DNA of 64,000 nt from JACCUZ01 sp038246575 (lineage in GTDB: Bacteria > Actinomycetota > Actinomycetes > JACCUZ01), in assembly GCA_038246575.1 (NCBI GenBank), contig JBBRVU010000003.1:12769-76768 (forward strand), written 5' to 3'. The notes under the pieces are model-generated. The model saw only the letters and a list, made by a program, of their open reading frames with translations, did no database searches and had not been told where the DNA came from. The position numbers and the translations under genes were made by a program. Shown one piece after another: positions 8,558-16,600 of the stretch (position 1 is the first letter of the stretch; each line of letters starts with the position of its first letter).

Positions 8558-9502
8558 TCAGGAAATGCGTTGCTCGCCTAGATGGTGCAGGCAGGTCTCT
8601 ACCAGGACATCCAGGGCCATCTCCGCGTCCAGCCAGCTGATCCGCTGGTCTCGGCGGAACCAGGACTCCTGACGGCGGGCGAAGCGCCGGGTGGCCCGGA
8701 CGGTGTCGTCGCGGGCCTGCTCCGGCGTCCAGTCCCCGTCGAGGTGGCGCAGGACCTGGGCATAGCCCAGCGCCCGCGACGACGTGCGGCCCTCGCGGAG
8801 CCCCGCCCGCTCCAGCCCGCGTACCTCGTCGACGAGCCCGCGCTCCCACATCCGCGCGACCCGGGCCTCGATGCGCTCGTCGAGACGCGCCCGGTCCAGC
8901 TCCAGCCCCAGGGTCACGGTCGGACGGACGTACGCGGGCTCGGGCAGGCTGGCCACGAACGGGGACCCGGTGATCTCGATGACCTCCAGGGCCCGCACGA
9001 TGCGTCGCCCGTTGCTCGCCAGGATCCGCGACGCCGCCGCTGGATCTCGGTCGACGAGCCGCTGGTGGAGCACGCCTGGTCCGACCTCGGCGAGCTCGGC
9101 CTCGAGCCGGGACCGGACGCCGGCGTCGGTCCCCGGGATGTCGAGGTCGTCGACCGCGGCCCGGACGTAGAGCCCGGAGCCTCCGACCAGCACCGCGACG
9201 TGTCCCCGGCTGGTGATGTCGCCGATCGCGTCCCGCGCCATCCGCTGGTAGCCCGCGACGTTCGCCGGCTCGCGGACGTCCCACACGTCGAGCAGGTGGT
9301 GGGCGATCCCGCCTCTCTCGGCGTCGGTGAGCTTGGCGGTGCCGATGTCCAGCCCGCGATAGAGCTGCATCGAGTCTGCGTTGACGACCTCGCCACCCAG
9401 ACGCCGGGCGAGTGCCACCCCCAGGTCGCTCTTCCCGGTGGCGGTGGCACCCACGACGGCCAGCAGTGGCCTGACGGCGGGCTGCTCGGGGGCGGGAGTC
9501 AC
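8558..9502 (-). CDS. miaA: tRNA dimethylallyltransferase
   Basis: Adds the dimethylallyl group to N6 of A37 in tRNAs reading U-starting codons; MiaB, encoded at 10648-12105, then methylthiolates it. The P-loop GATATGKSDLG lies near the N-terminus, followed by NADSMQLYRGLDIGTAK and the family's GGSGLYVRA segment. GTG at 9502 is preferred because family members start just before the P-loop. A second GTG at 9526 would add eight residues. A small plus-strand gene begins 49 bp away in the divergent direction. Confidence 0.96.
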   Translation of the reverse strand: MTPAPEQPAVRPLLAVVGATATGKSDLGVALARRLGGEVVNADSMQLYRGLDIGTAKLTDAERGGIAHHLLDVWDVREPANVAGYQRMARDAIGDITSRGHVAVLVGGSGLYVRAAVDDLDIPGTDAGVRSRLEAELAEVGPGVLHQRLVDRDPAAASRILASNGRRIVRALEVIEITGSPFVASLPEPAYVRPTVTLGLELDRARLDERIEARVARMWERGLVDEVRGLERAGLREGRTSSRALGYAQVLRHLDGDWTPEQARDDTVRATRRFARRQESWFRRDQRISWLDAEMALDVLVETCLHHLGEQRIS

Positions 9503-9551
9503 GGGACCGCAGTCTCGCGCACCCACATGGGATCGGGACTAGCGTGGTGGC

Positions 9552-9776
9552 ATGGGAATGTTCGACAACATCAAGAAGAAGGCCGAGCAGGCCGTGGACG
9601 AGCACGGCGACAAGATCGCGGGAGGGATGGACAAGGCGGCCGGAATGGCCGACAAGAAGACCGGCGGCAAGCACTCGGACAAGATCGACTCCGGGGTCGC
9701 CAAGGCCAAGGACGCGCTCGACAAGCTCGACGGCCGCGACGACGACATCCCGAACCACCCGCCCCGCCGTCCCTGA
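9552..9776 (+). CDS. Small MT0933-like antitoxin-family protein
   Basis: A 74-residue, lysine- and aspartate-rich helical protein (starts MGMFDNIKKKAEQAV). It matches the general pattern of the actinobacterial MT0933/Rv0909-like antitoxin family: a short amphipathic helix with repeated DK/GK steps and two GG-containing turns. No toxin gene lies next to it, so a toxin-antitoxin role is not supported by context; many such proteins in actinobacteria are orphans. It is divergent from miaA and convergent with the gene at 9807. Confidence 0.75.
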   Translation: MGMFDNIKKKAEQAVDEHGDKIAGGMDKAAGMADKKTGGKHSDKIDSGVAKAKDALDKLDGRDDDIPNHPPRRP

Positions 9777-9806
9777 CGGGACCACCCAGCCCGAGCTGAC
9801 CCCGAG

Positions 9807-10565
9807 CTAGCCGGCGGGGTCCCGGGCGACCCACCTCGCGACGACATAGGCCACACCGAACGGGGCGCCGCTCCAGGTCACTGACGCGTCCAGGGCCAGC
9901 CCGCGGGCGGCCCCGGCCAGCACCTGCCACGGCGCCCGGCCTGCGGCGAGCAGCTCCTCGGCGAGGTCGGCGTCGAGCGCCGCGAGCGCCGCGGTGTCAC
10001 CGGTGCGCAAGGCGGCCGCCGCGACGTCGTCGAACGGCTCGGCCCGCGGGTCCAGGTATCCCGGCCCCTTGGGGGTCCGGCGGGCGCTGCCGTCGCCCAT
10101 GACGAGCAGCCCCACCCGGTCGGCCCGCCCGGCCAGCGCCTCGCCCAGATCCAGGCACCGCTGCGGCCCGGCATCCGAAGGGACCCCGAAGCGCAGGACC
10201 TCCCCCGTTGCGCCGGCCCGGTCCAGCAGCCAGCTCCCGATGGTCAGAGCCAGCGGCAAGGTGGCCACGCCCGGGTCCTCGCCCGGGTCCTCGCCCGGGT
10301 CCTCGCCCGGGTCCTCGCCCGGCCCGTCGTCCGGCGGCGGGTCACCGGGTCCGTACGCCCGCAGGCTCCCGCGGGCCGACTCGGGGTAAGGCCCCACCGC
10401 CGGCGCGGAGCCGACCACGATCACGATGTCGGTGTCGACCGCGAGGAGCGCCGAGACGGCCGCAGCAACGGCGGCGCGCAGACCGTCGAGCTCACCCGAG
10501 GCGCCCGTACCGACCCCGGGGACGAGCAGGGGCGGATGTGGACACACCGTGGCTGCGACGAACAC
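9807..10565 (-). CDS. Extradiol ring-cleavage dioxygenase class III B-like protein
   Basis: 252-residue protein beginning VFVAATVCPHPPLLVPG, the pattern of the class III extradiol dioxygenase subunit B-like family (LigB/MEMO fold) often encoded between miaB and miaA in actinobacteria. The substrate is unknown, and a metal-dependent dioxygenase activity is not established for this subgroup. Start GTG 10565 is supported by the family N-terminus and an AGG-containing stretch upstream; ATG 10613 is an alternative. A run of four EDPG tetrapeptides near residue 85 comes from a 12-bp DNA repeat (10270-10317). It lies downstream of miaB with an 82-bp gap. Confidence 0.8.
   Translation of the reverse strand: MFVAATVCPHPPLLVPGVGTGASGELDGLRAAVAAAVSALLAVDTDIVIVVGSAPAVGPYPESARGSLRAYGPGDPPPDDGPGEDPGEDPGEDPGEDPGVATLPLALTIGSWLLDRAGATGEVLRFGVPSDAGPQRCLDLGEALAGRADRVGLLVMGDGSARRTPKGPGYLDPRAEPFDDVAAAALRTGDTAALAALDADLAEELLAAGRAPWQVLAGAARGLALDASVTWSGAPFGVAYVVARWVARDPAG
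10270..10317. repeat. Four perfect 12-bp tandem repeats (EDPG codons)
   Basis: Four identical copies of CCCGGGTCCTCG on the plus strand, followed by a partial fifth. On the coding strand they give repeated Glu-Asp-Pro-Gly in the extradiol-dioxygenase-like protein. A copy gained or lost keeps the frame. Confidence 0.92.
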
Positions 10566-10647
10566 GGTCGGCCAACCTAGGCCACGCTGTGGTCCCGAGG
10601 CACCCCCCGCCATGGACCACGCCCCCGGCGGCGGGTCGGGCAGCGGT

Positions 10648-12105
10648 CTAGCGGCGCACCGCGGGCATTCCCAGCAGGACCTCGGAGGCGGGCTCCGGGG
10701 CGGCCCCGGCCGGCTGGTCCTGACGCGCCTGCCACGCATCACCCGCGCGAGTGCGCCGGACGCCTCCGAACGCCCCATCGGCCACCAGATGGTGCGGCGC
10801 CGCATGGGTCACCTCGACCGTCACGACATCACCGGGACGCGGCGCCGCGACGTCCGACGGAACCTCGAAATGCACCAGCCGGTTGTCCGGCGCGCGGCCC
10901 GAGAGCCGGTGGGTCGCCCCGTCCTTGCGGCCCTCGCCCTCGGCCGTGAGCACCTCGAGGGTGCGGCCCAACAACTGCTTGTTCTCGTCCCAGGACACCT
11001 CGCCCTGCAGTGCGGCGAGCCGCCCGTACCGTTCGGTGACCACCTCGTGGGGCACCTGATCGGGCAGCGTCGCGGCCGGGGTGCCAGGACGTCTTGAGTA
11101 CTGGAACGTGAACGCCCCGGAGAACCGTGCCTGCCGCACGACCTCGAGGGTGTCCTCGAAGTCGGCGTCGGTCTCACCGGGAAAGCCGACGATGATGTCG
11201 GTGGTGATGGCGGCCTCGGGCATCGCGACGCGGACCCGGTCGATGATGCCGAGGTAGCGGTCTCGCCGGTAGGACCGGCGCATCGCCTTGAGCACGTCGT
11301 CCGAGCCGGACTGCAGCGGCATGTGCAGCGAGTGCATGACGTTGGGCGTCTCGGCCATCGCGGCGATCACGTCGTCGGTGAAGTCCTTGGGATGCGGCGA
11401 GGTGAAGCGCACCCGCTCCAGGCCCTCGACCTCGCCGCACGTGCGCAGCAGCTTGCCGAAGGCGAGGCGGTCGCCGAACTCCACGCCGTAGGAGTTGACG
11501 TTCTGACCGAGCAGCGTCACCTCGAGCACGCCCTCGGCGACGACCGCCTCGACCTCCGCAAGCACGTCACCGGGGCGGCGGTCCTTCTCGGTTCCGCGCA
11601 GCGAGGGCACGATGCAGAACGTGCAGGTGTTGTTGCAACCGACGCTGATCGACACCCACGCGGCGTACGCGGACTCGCGCCGGGTCGGCAGCGTCGACGG
11701 GAACACCTCGAGCGACTCGAGGATCTCGACCTGCGCCTCCTCGTTGTGCCGGGCGCGTTCGAGCAGCGTGGGCAGCGACCCGATGTTGTGGGTGCCGAAG
11801 ACGACGTCGACCCACGGCGCGCGCCGGGTGATCTCGCCCCGGTCCTTCTGCGCGAGACAGCCGCCGACCGCGATCTGCATCCCGGGGTTCGCCTTCTTCA
11901 CCGGCGCCAGGTGACCGAGGTTGCCGTAGAGCCGGTTGTCAGCGTTCTCGCGGACCGCACAGGTGTTGAACACGACCACGTCGGGCTGGGCATCGCCGAC
12001 GGCCCGGACGTAGCCGGCGCTCTCCAGCAGGCCGGTCAGCCGCTCGGAGTCGTGCACATTCATCTGGCACCCGTAGGTGCGGACCTGGTAGCTGCGCGCG
12101 CTCAT
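10648..12105 (-). CDS. miaB: tRNA-2-methylthio-N6-dimethylallyladenosine synthase
   Basis: Radical-SAM methylthiotransferase that converts i6A37 to ms2i6A37 in tRNA. Order of parts: N-terminal UPF0004 domain (TYGCQMNVHDSERL, with further cysteines in NTCAVRENAD and GGCLAQ), radical-SAM core with SVGCNNTCTFCIVPSLRG, and a C-terminal TRAM domain. The length of 485 residues is normal. Start ATG 12105 (MSARSYQVRTYGC) is chosen over ATG 12114 because it fits family length. The base just before the start codon is followed upstream by a perfect 51-bp palindrome (12107-12157), so any ribosome binding site would sit inside it. MiaA, which makes its substrate, is encoded 1.1 kb downstream. Confidence 0.97.
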   Translation of the reverse strand: MSARSYQVRTYGCQMNVHDSERLTGLLESAGYVRAVGDAQPDVVVFNTCAVRENADNRLYGNLGHLAPVKKANPGMQIAVGGCLAQKDRGEITRRAPWVDVVFGTHNIGSLPTLLERARHNEEAQVEILESLEVFPSTLPTRRESAYAAWVSISVGCNNTCTFCIVPSLRGTEKDRRPGDVLAEVEAVVAEGVLEVTLLGQNVNSYGVEFGDRLAFGKLLRTCGEVEGLERVRFTSPHPKDFTDDVIAAMAETPNVMHSLHMPLQSGSDDVLKAMRRSYRRDRYLGIIDRVRVAMPEAAITTDIIVGFPGETDADFEDTLEVVRQARFSGAFTFQYSRRPGTPAATLPDQVPHEVVTERYGRLAALQGEVSWDENKQLLGRTLEVLTAEGEGRKDGATHRLSGRAPDNRLVHFEVPSDVAAPRPGDVVTVEVTHAAPHHLVADGAFGGVRRTRAGDAWQARQDQPAGAAPEPASEVLLGMPAVRR

Positions 12106-12106
12106 G

Positions 12107-12157
12107 ACCACCACAGGCTACGGCCGCGCGCTGCGCGCGGCCGTAGCCTGTGGTGGT
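12107..12157. repeat. Perfect 51-bp palindrome in the miaB leader
   Basis: Every base from 12107 to 12131 pairs with its partner from 12157 to 12133 around the single base T12132. It lies between miaB (minus) and gluA (plus), one base from the miaB start codon. In miaB mRNA it would form a 24-25 bp stem that hides the translation start region; in DNA it could form a cruciform. Confidence 0.95.
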
Positions 12158-12246
12158 GCCTGCGCATCACCGCTAGGTAACGGTCCGGATCGTTTTGTCC
12201 GCTCATAGTGGCCCCTTCACGCTTCGCCCCGCTAGGTTCCTGAGGC

Positions 12247-13029
12247 ATGACCGCGAACCCCGCCGAGACCTCGGCTGCCTCCAGGGGCACCGGCGAAGCG
12301 CTTGTCGTGCTCGACGACGTCAACAAGCACTACGGCGAGCTGCACGTCCTCAAGGACATCGACCTGACCGTCCACCGCGGCGAGGTCGTGGTCGTGATCG
12401 GCCCGTCCGGGTCGGGAAAGTCGACCCTGTGCCGCACCATCAACCGGCTCGAGCCCGTCGACTCCGGCACGATCACCCTCGACGGTCAGCCACTGCCCGC
12501 CGAAGGCAAGGAGCTCGCTCGGCTGCGCTCCGAGGTCGGCATGGTCTTCCAGTCCTTCAACCTCTTCGCGCACAAGACGGTGCTGCAGAACGTCACGCTG
12601 GGGCCGATCAAGGTCCGCGGCGTCGACAAGGCAGCCGCGGAGAAGCGGGGCCGCGAGCTGCTCGACCGGGTCGGTGTGGGCGCCCAGGCCGACAAGTACC
12701 CCGCCCAGCTCTCCGGCGGTCAGCAGCAGCGGGTGGCGATCGCCCGGGCGCTGGCGATGGAGCCCAAGGTCATGCTCTTCGACGAGCCCACCTCGGCGCT
12801 GGACCCGGAGATGATCAACGAGGTCCTCGAGGCGATGGTCAGCCTTGCCGAGGACGGCATGACGATGGTCGTGGTCACCCACGAGATGGGCTTCGCCCGC
12901 CGCGCGGCCGACCGCGTCGTCTTCATGGACGACGGTGCGATCGTCGAGGAAGCCACCCCTGAGGAGTTCTTCACCAACGCCCAGAGCGACCGGGCGAAGG
13001 ACTTCCTCTCCAAGATTCTCAGTCACTGA
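12247..13029 (+). CDS. gluA: Glutamate/polar amino acid ABC transporter, ATP-binding protein
   Basis: 260-residue ATPase of the GluA/GlnQ group that powers amino acid uptake. Walker A is GPSGSGKST, the signature motif is LSGGQQQR, and Walker B is VMLFDEPTSALDPE, all in order and intact. It heads a plus-strand operon with binding protein, and two permease genes (gluB, gluC, gluD). The substrate is inferred as glutamate or a similar polar amino acid from the gene set and order; it is not proven by sequence. A weak GAGG stretch precedes the ATG. Confidence 0.93.
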   Translation: MTANPAETSAASRGTGEALVVLDDVNKHYGELHVLKDIDLTVHRGEVVVVIGPSGSGKSTLCRTINRLEPVDSGTITLDGQPLPAEGKELARLRSEVGMVFQSFNLFAHKTVLQNVTLGPIKVRGVDKAAAEKRGRELLDRVGVGAQADKYPAQLSGGQQQRVAIARALAMEPKVMLFDEPTSALDPEMINEVLEAMVSLAEDGMTMVVVTHEMGFARRAADRVVFMDDGAIVEEATPEEFFTNAQSDRAKDFLSKILSH

Positions 13030-13058
13030 GTGAAACAGCCCCGAAGAGAAGAGGACGG

Positions 13059-13937
13059 ATGAGAAGCAGAAGCATCAAGACGTTCGCCGTAGCGGCGACG
13101 CTGGCGTTTGGCCTGGCCGCCTGCGGTGGCAGCGACGGCGGCGCGGTCACCGACGTGGCCAAGGACGCCAAGTTCGACGCCGGAACCACGATGGCCAAGC
13201 TGAACAAGGCCGGCAAGATGAAGTTCGGGGTGAAGTTCGACCAGCCGGGCATCGGCTTCCGCGAGCCCGGCGCCGACGCGCCGACCGGTTTCGACATCGA
13301 GATCGCCAAGATCATCGCGGCGAAGCTCGGCATCGACCCGGCCAACATCGAGTGGACCGAGACCGTCTCGAAGAACCGTGAGCCGTTCCTGCAGAACGGC
13401 ACCGTCGACATGGTCGCCGCAAGCTACTCGATCACCGATGAGCGTCGGGGCGTGGTCGGTCAGGCCGGTCCCTACTACGTGACGGGGCAGCAGCTGCTGG
13501 TGCGCAAGGACGACGACAGCATCAACGGCCCGGACGACCTGTCCGGCAAGAAGGTCTGCTCGGTGACGGGTTCGACGTCGATCGCCACCGTCGAGGAGAA
13601 GTACGGCGCGCAGCCGGCTCCCTTCGCGACGTACAGCGAGTGCGTGCAGAACCTGCTCAACAGCCAGGTCGACGCGGTCACCACTGACGGCGCGATCCTG
13701 CTGGGATACGCCGCGCAGAACCCCGACGAGCTCAAGGTCGTCGGTGACGCGTTCAGCGAGGAGCGCTACGGCATCGGGTACGCGAAGGACGACACCGCGA
13801 TGTGTGACTTCCTGAACACGACGCTGCAGGAGGCCTTCGACGACGGCTCCTGGAAGGAGGCGTTCGACAAGACGCTGGGTGGGTCCGGGGACGAAGCCCC
13901 CGAGCCGCCCAAGCTCGACGCGAACTGCGCCGCCTGA
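13059..13937 (+). CDS. gluB: Amino acid ABC transporter, substrate-binding lipoprotein
   Basis: 292-residue periplasmic-type binding protein (SBP_bac_3 family) anchored by a lipid. The signal peptide ends in a lipobox LAAC, with Cys near residue 21 followed by a Gly/Ser linker. The body contains typical segments such as GFDIEIAKIIAAKLGI, SYSITDERRGVVGQAGPY and VCSVTGSTS. AGAGGACGG lies just upstream of the ATG. It starts 29 bp after gluA. A strong hairpin follows the gene (13954-13988), a layout often used to make more binding protein than permease. Confidence 0.93.
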   Translation: MRSRSIKTFAVAATLAFGLAACGGSDGGAVTDVAKDAKFDAGTTMAKLNKAGKMKFGVKFDQPGIGFREPGADAPTGFDIEIAKIIAAKLGIDPANIEWTETVSKNREPFLQNGTVDMVAASYSITDERRGVVGQAGPYYVTGQQLLVRKDDDSINGPDDLSGKKVCSVTGSTSIATVEEKYGAQPAPFATYSECVQNLLNSQVDAVTTDGAILLGYAAQNPDELKVVGDAFSEERYGIGYAKDDTAMCDFLNTTLQEAFDDGSWKEAFDKTLGGSGDEAPEPPKLDANCAA

Positions 13938-13953
13938 TCGATTGACCGCATGA

Positions 13954-13988
13954 CCGGTGGGGTCGGCCCGACAGGCCGACCCCACCGG
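13954..13988 (+). other. Perfect 15-bp hairpin between gluB and gluC
   Basis: Arms 13954-13968 and 13974-13988 are perfectly complementary around the loop CGACA, with no T-run. It sits in the 96-bp gap after the binding-protein gene. Such structures typically protect the upstream mRNA 3' end and partly block read-through, giving excess binding protein over permease. Confidence 0.75.
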
Positions 13989-14033
13989 GCAGTCACTGAA
14001 CACAACCGGCTGAGGGGAAGGAGAACGCGCCGC

Positions 14034-14681
14034 ATGGAGGTCGTGATCGACAACCTGCCGGTCATCCTGCGCGGGTTCGCCAAGACCCTGCAGCTGCTCG
14101 GCGCGTCGGCACTGATCGCCGTCGTCCTGGGCGTCGTGCTGGCCGCGATGCGAGTGGCGCCGGTCGCCGTGATGCGCGGGGTCGGCACGACGTACGTCAA
14201 CGTCTTTCGCAACATCCCCCTCCTGCTGCTGTTCCTCATCACCACCCAGGGCGTGCCGGTCGTGGTCAAGGGGCTCTCGTTCTTCACCCTCGCGGTCGCC
14301 GCGTTGAGCCTCTACACCGCCGCGTTCATCTGCGAGGCCGTCCGGTCGGGCATCAACTCGGTCAACGTCGGGCAGGCCGAGGCCGCCCGCGCCGTCGGGA
14401 TGACCTTCAGCCAGACGATGACCTCGATCGTGCTGCCCCAGGCCGTTCGCTCGGTGATCCCGCCGCTGGCGAGCATCCTCATCGCCCTGACGAAGAACAC
14501 CGCCATCGCCGAGGTGTTCGGCATCACCGAGGCCACGTATCGCCTCGACGACCTCGGGCGGCAGTTCCCCGGCTCGCTGTACTGGCTGTTCGCCGGTATC
14601 TCCCTCGGCTACATCCTCATCGTCTTCAGCATCTCCGGCATCGGCCAGGTCCTCGAGCGGCGGCTGGTGGTGCTGCGATGA
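14034..14681 (+). CDS. gluC: Amino acid ABC transporter permease
   Basis: 215-residue inner-membrane permease (BPD_transp_1, HisM/GlnP type) with about five hydrophobic helices. The cytoplasmic EAA-like loop reads VGQAEAARAVGMTFSQTMTSIVLPQA. The ATG at 14034 follows GGGGAAGGAG, a good ribosome binding site; an upstream in-frame ATG at 13950 lies inside the hairpin and is unlikely. The stop overlaps the gluD start in ATGA, indicating translational coupling. Confidence 0.92.
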   Translation: MEVVIDNLPVILRGFAKTLQLLGASALIAVVLGVVLAAMRVAPVAVMRGVGTTYVNVFRNIPLLLLFLITTQGVPVVVKGLSFFTLAVAALSLYTAAFICEAVRSGINSVNVGQAEAARAVGMTFSQTMTSIVLPQAVRSVIPPLASILIALTKNTAIAEVFGITEATYRLDDLGRQFPGSLYWLFAGISLGYILIVFSISGIGQVLERRLVVLR

Positions 14682-15517
14682 GCGCCTCCGTCCTCTACGA
14701 CGTCCCCGGCCCCAACTCGGCGCGCCGGCACCGGCTCTACGCCGTCATCACCGTCGTCGTCCTGGTCGCGATCGCGATCTGGTTGGGCCTCGTGCTGGCC
14801 GATCGCGGCCAGTTCGACGCCGGGAAGTGGAACTTTCTGCAGCGCGAGAGCACTTACCGCGCGCTTCGCGTCGGCTTCACCAACACGTTCAAGGCGGCGA
14901 TCGTCGCGATCGCTCTGGCGCTGGCCTTCGGCGCCGCCTTCGCGGCGGGGCGGCTGTCCGACCGGCGGTGGCTGCGGTGGCCGTCGGTCGTGGTCATCGA
15001 GTTCTTCCGCGCGGTTCCGCTGCTGTTGCTGATCCTGTTCATCTTCCTGGCGTACGCGAGCCCCCTGGGCCGCTTCTGGTCCCTCGTGCTGGCACTGATG
15101 CTCTACAACGGCTCAGTCCTGGCCGAGATCTTCCGGGCCGGCATCGCGTCGGTGCCGCGCGGCCAGGCCGAGGCGGCCTACGCCCTCGGGATGCGCAAGT
15201 GGCAGGTCATGACCTTCGTGCTCATCCCGCAGTCGGTGCGCATCATGCTGCCGGCGCTCATCAGCCAGAGCGTGGTGGCGCTCAAGGACACGTCCCTGGG
15301 ATTCATCATCAGCTACCAGGAGGCGGTGCGGGTCACCTCGGCACTGTTCAACGTGTCGAACAACCCGTTGCAGGCCGGGCTGGTCGTGGCCGCCATCTTC
15401 GTGCTCATCAACTACGGGCTCTCCCGGCTCGCGGTCGTGGTCGAGGCCCGGCAGCGCCGTCAGCCCGGTGCGCAGCCCGGTGCGGGAACCCCGGCCGTCC
15501 CGAGCGAAGGGGTCTGA
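14678..15517 (+). CDS. gluD: Amino acid ABC transporter permease
   Basis: 279-residue second permease of the same importer. It has a longer N-terminal hydrophobic segment (residues ~21-42) and the loop PRGQAEAAYALGMRKWQVMTFVLIPQ that contacts the ATPase. It starts by ATGA overlap with gluC. The C-terminal ~20 residues are rich in Arg, Gln and Pro. It is the last gene of the operon and converges with the toxin-like gene 21 bp away; no terminator hairpin with a T-run is visible in that gap. Confidence 0.92.
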   Translation: MSASVLYDVPGPNSARRHRLYAVITVVVLVAIAIWLGLVLADRGQFDAGKWNFLQRESTYRALRVGFTNTFKAAIVAIALALAFGAAFAAGRLSDRRWLRWPSVVVIEFFRAVPLLLLILFIFLAYASPLGRFWSLVLALMLYNGSVLAEIFRAGIASVPRGQAEAAYALGMRKWQVMTFVLIPQSVRIMLPALISQSVVALKDTSLGFIISYQEAVRVTSALFNVSNNPLQAGLVVAAIFVLINYGLSRLAVVVEARQRRQPGAQPGAGTPAVPSEGV

Positions 15518-15538
15518 GCAGACGTTCGGCCCGCTGGC

Positions 15539-16081
15539 TCATGTCCAGCCGTGGTCGCGGCGCAGCGCGTCGGCAACCGGCTCGAACCGCGACTGGTCGA
15601 GAACTGCGCCCTCGCGCCGGATGCCGTCCTCGGTCATCTCCAGCACCCGGTCGAGGCGGACCCAGCTGGGCCGGCCCTCGCGGTCCCAGCCACCGGTTCC
15701 GATGCCGAGCCAACCGGGCTCGCCGTCGTGGTCGGACTGGCTGGACAGCATCAGGCCGAGCAACGATTGGTCGTCTCGCCCCACGACCAGCACCGGGCGG
15801 TCCTTGCCGCGGCTGGCGTCCTCCTCGTACGGCACCCAGGTCCACACGATCTCGCCGGGGTCGGCCCGGCCGTCGAGGTCGGGCGCATAACCGACGGTCC
15901 TGCCCGCCTGCTCCCCCGTCGGGGCGGACCGCGCGGCCTTGGCTGGCCCCGTCTGGAGCCGACCTTCGCCACCCGACCCGGCTCGCCCCCGCGCGCCCCG
16001 TGCCTCGCGCAACACTCTCGGACCCTCGCGGACCGCGATGCGCAGCGCGCGGCTGGCGAGGCTGCGCCAGGGACTGGCCAT
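15539..16081 (-). CDS. PemK/MazF-family toxin-like protein (orphan)
   Basis: 180-residue protein. After a basic, Arg-rich N-terminal segment (about 60 residues), a MazF/PemK-like domain begins with GEIVWTWVPYEEDASRGKDRPVLVVG, the usual first strands and the RPVLV motif of this fold. Classic MazF is a ribosome-independent mRNA endonuclease of ~110 residues; this longer actinobacterial form lacks a neighbouring antitoxin gene, so toxicity is uncertain. It converges with gluD and is transcribed away from the hydrolase pseudogene. Confidence 0.8.
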   Translation of the reverse strand: MASPWRSLASRALRIAVREGPRVLREARGARGRAGSGGEGRLQTGPAKAARSAPTGEQAGRTVGYAPDLDGRADPGEIVWTWVPYEEDASRGKDRPVLVVGRDDQSLLGLMLSSQSDHDGEPGWLGIGTGGWDREGRPSWVRLDRVLEMTEDGIRREGAVLDQSRFEPVADALRRDHGWT

Positions 16082-16169
16082 CCCGCGACCCTAGCGGGGG
16101 GGCCGCAGATCGCGGTGGCCGCTCCCGCCACCCTGGAGGTGCCCAGCTCAGCGGAAAGGACCTCTTCTC

Positions 16170-16600
16170 GTGCCTGTCGGGCTCCTCGTCAGTGTCGTCC
16201 TGCTGGGTGTGTGCACGGTGTGCGCGATCTGGCCGCTGCCCAGCCACGGACCGGTCGGCCACGCAAGGCCTGGGTCCGGACCCACGGGACCGACTACGGG
16301 GCTGATCCCGACGCGGTGTTCGTCGCCGTCAACTCCGCCGGCGGGAACCTCGCTGCCTTCGCGGCGCTGACCCCGAACCAACCGGAGTACCAGCCCGGCT
16401 TCACCGACGTCGACACATCGGTCTCCGCCGCGATCGGCATCTACGGCTACTACGGCCGGACCGAGGCCGACCGACCCGACGTCAGCCCGTTGGCTCACAT
16501 CGGCACCAACGCCGCGCCGTTCCTCCTCGCTGCGCGAGGCGTGGAGCAGCCGGTGGTCTACACCGAGCTCCCCGGCGCCCGTAGTCAGCTCTCATCGGTG
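16170..16600 (+). pseudogene. Alpha/beta-hydrolase remnant
   Basis: Remains of an actinobacterial membrane-anchored alpha/beta-hydrolase. The hydrophobic N-terminus MPVGLLVSVVLLGVCTVCAI is in one frame from 16170. About 90 bp later the reading continues in another frame with HGTDYGADPDAVFV, NSAGGNLAAFAALTPN and IGIYGYYGR, the nucleophile-elbow region. The long middle part with the HGGG oxyanion motif is missing, and the nucleophile motif begins VNS instead of the usual GSS. The 3' end stops after VVYTELPGA, where intact relatives continue to the catalytic His; the tetR gene begins there. Internal deletion, frame change and 3' truncation make it non-functional. Confidence 0.8.
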
